Of a stretch of 5,385 nt of DNA, positions 5,383-5,385 are shown piece after piece. The notes under the pieces are model-generated. The model did no database searches. It was not told the origin of the DNA and saw nothing but the letters and a program-made list of their open reading frames with translations. The DNA comes from CAZADH01 sp964483805. GTDB lineage: Bacteria; Muiribacteriota; Ozemobacteria; Ozemobacterales; Ozemobacteraceae. Made by a program: the position numbers and the translations under genes. Location: positions 1 to 5,385 of the forward strand of contig CAZADH010000363.1 in assembly GCA_964483805.1 (NCBI GenBank). Direction: 5' to 3'. Positions within the stretch are counted from its first letter, which is position 1. Each line of letters begins with the position of its first letter.

Positions 5383-5385
5383 TCG

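Noticed and set aside
1..5385. CRISPR array, tRNA, rRNA or intact insertion sequence
   Set aside because: No regularly spaced direct repeats, no tRNA-like cloverleaf arms, no rRNA-like sequence and no transposase reading frame were seen on either strand.

Overview
This is a GC-rich bacterial window, most likely from a proteobacterium. The lineage cannot be fixed from the sequence. Support for a GC-rich host comes from strong third-position G/C, from the recurring CTC-GAG or CTC-GAA choice for Leu-Glu in every gene, and from a mix of Shine-Dalgarno and apparently leaderless starts. There is no rRNA, tRNA, CRISPR array or intact insertion sequence.

Layout. (1) Positions 1-694, minus strand: the first 231 codons of an exported protein with a signal peptide and a CHAT/caspase-like fold up to its catalytic-type His. 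The gene starts at GTG behind a GGAGG site, and the Cys half lies off the left edge. (2) Positions 695-979: a divergent intergenic region with short palindromes and a promoter for the next gene. (3) Positions 980-2332, plus strand: a 450-aa minimal MutS-family ATPase that lacks the mismatch-recognition and connector domains and has no Smr tail. (4) Positions 2393-2854, minus strand: a compact hicB-hicA toxin-antitoxin operon, antitoxin first, convergent with the MutS-like gene. (5) Positions 2855-3127: an intergenic region with the hicBA promoter, a REP-like hairpin and a -10 box. (6) Positions 3128-5323, plus strand: a 731-aa protein of the 'DNA phosphorothioation-associated putative methyltransferase' type, followed by an inverted repeat that runs into the right edge.

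How the parts may relate. Four different kinds of gene sit side by side: a protease-like protein, a DNA-dependent ATPase, an RNase toxin with its antitoxin, and a putative DNA methyltransferase. They are not one operon, because strands alternate and each unit has its own upstream signals. Several belong to families often met in defence or genome-maintenance neighbourhoods, so an accessory or defence-type locus is possible but not shown. No dnd genes are present beside the putative methyltransferase. The most distinctive regulatory feature is that the MutS-like gene and the methyltransferase gene share the same arrangement: a -10-like hexamer exactly 6 nt before ATG and no Shine-Dalgarno site, which suggests leaderless mRNAs.
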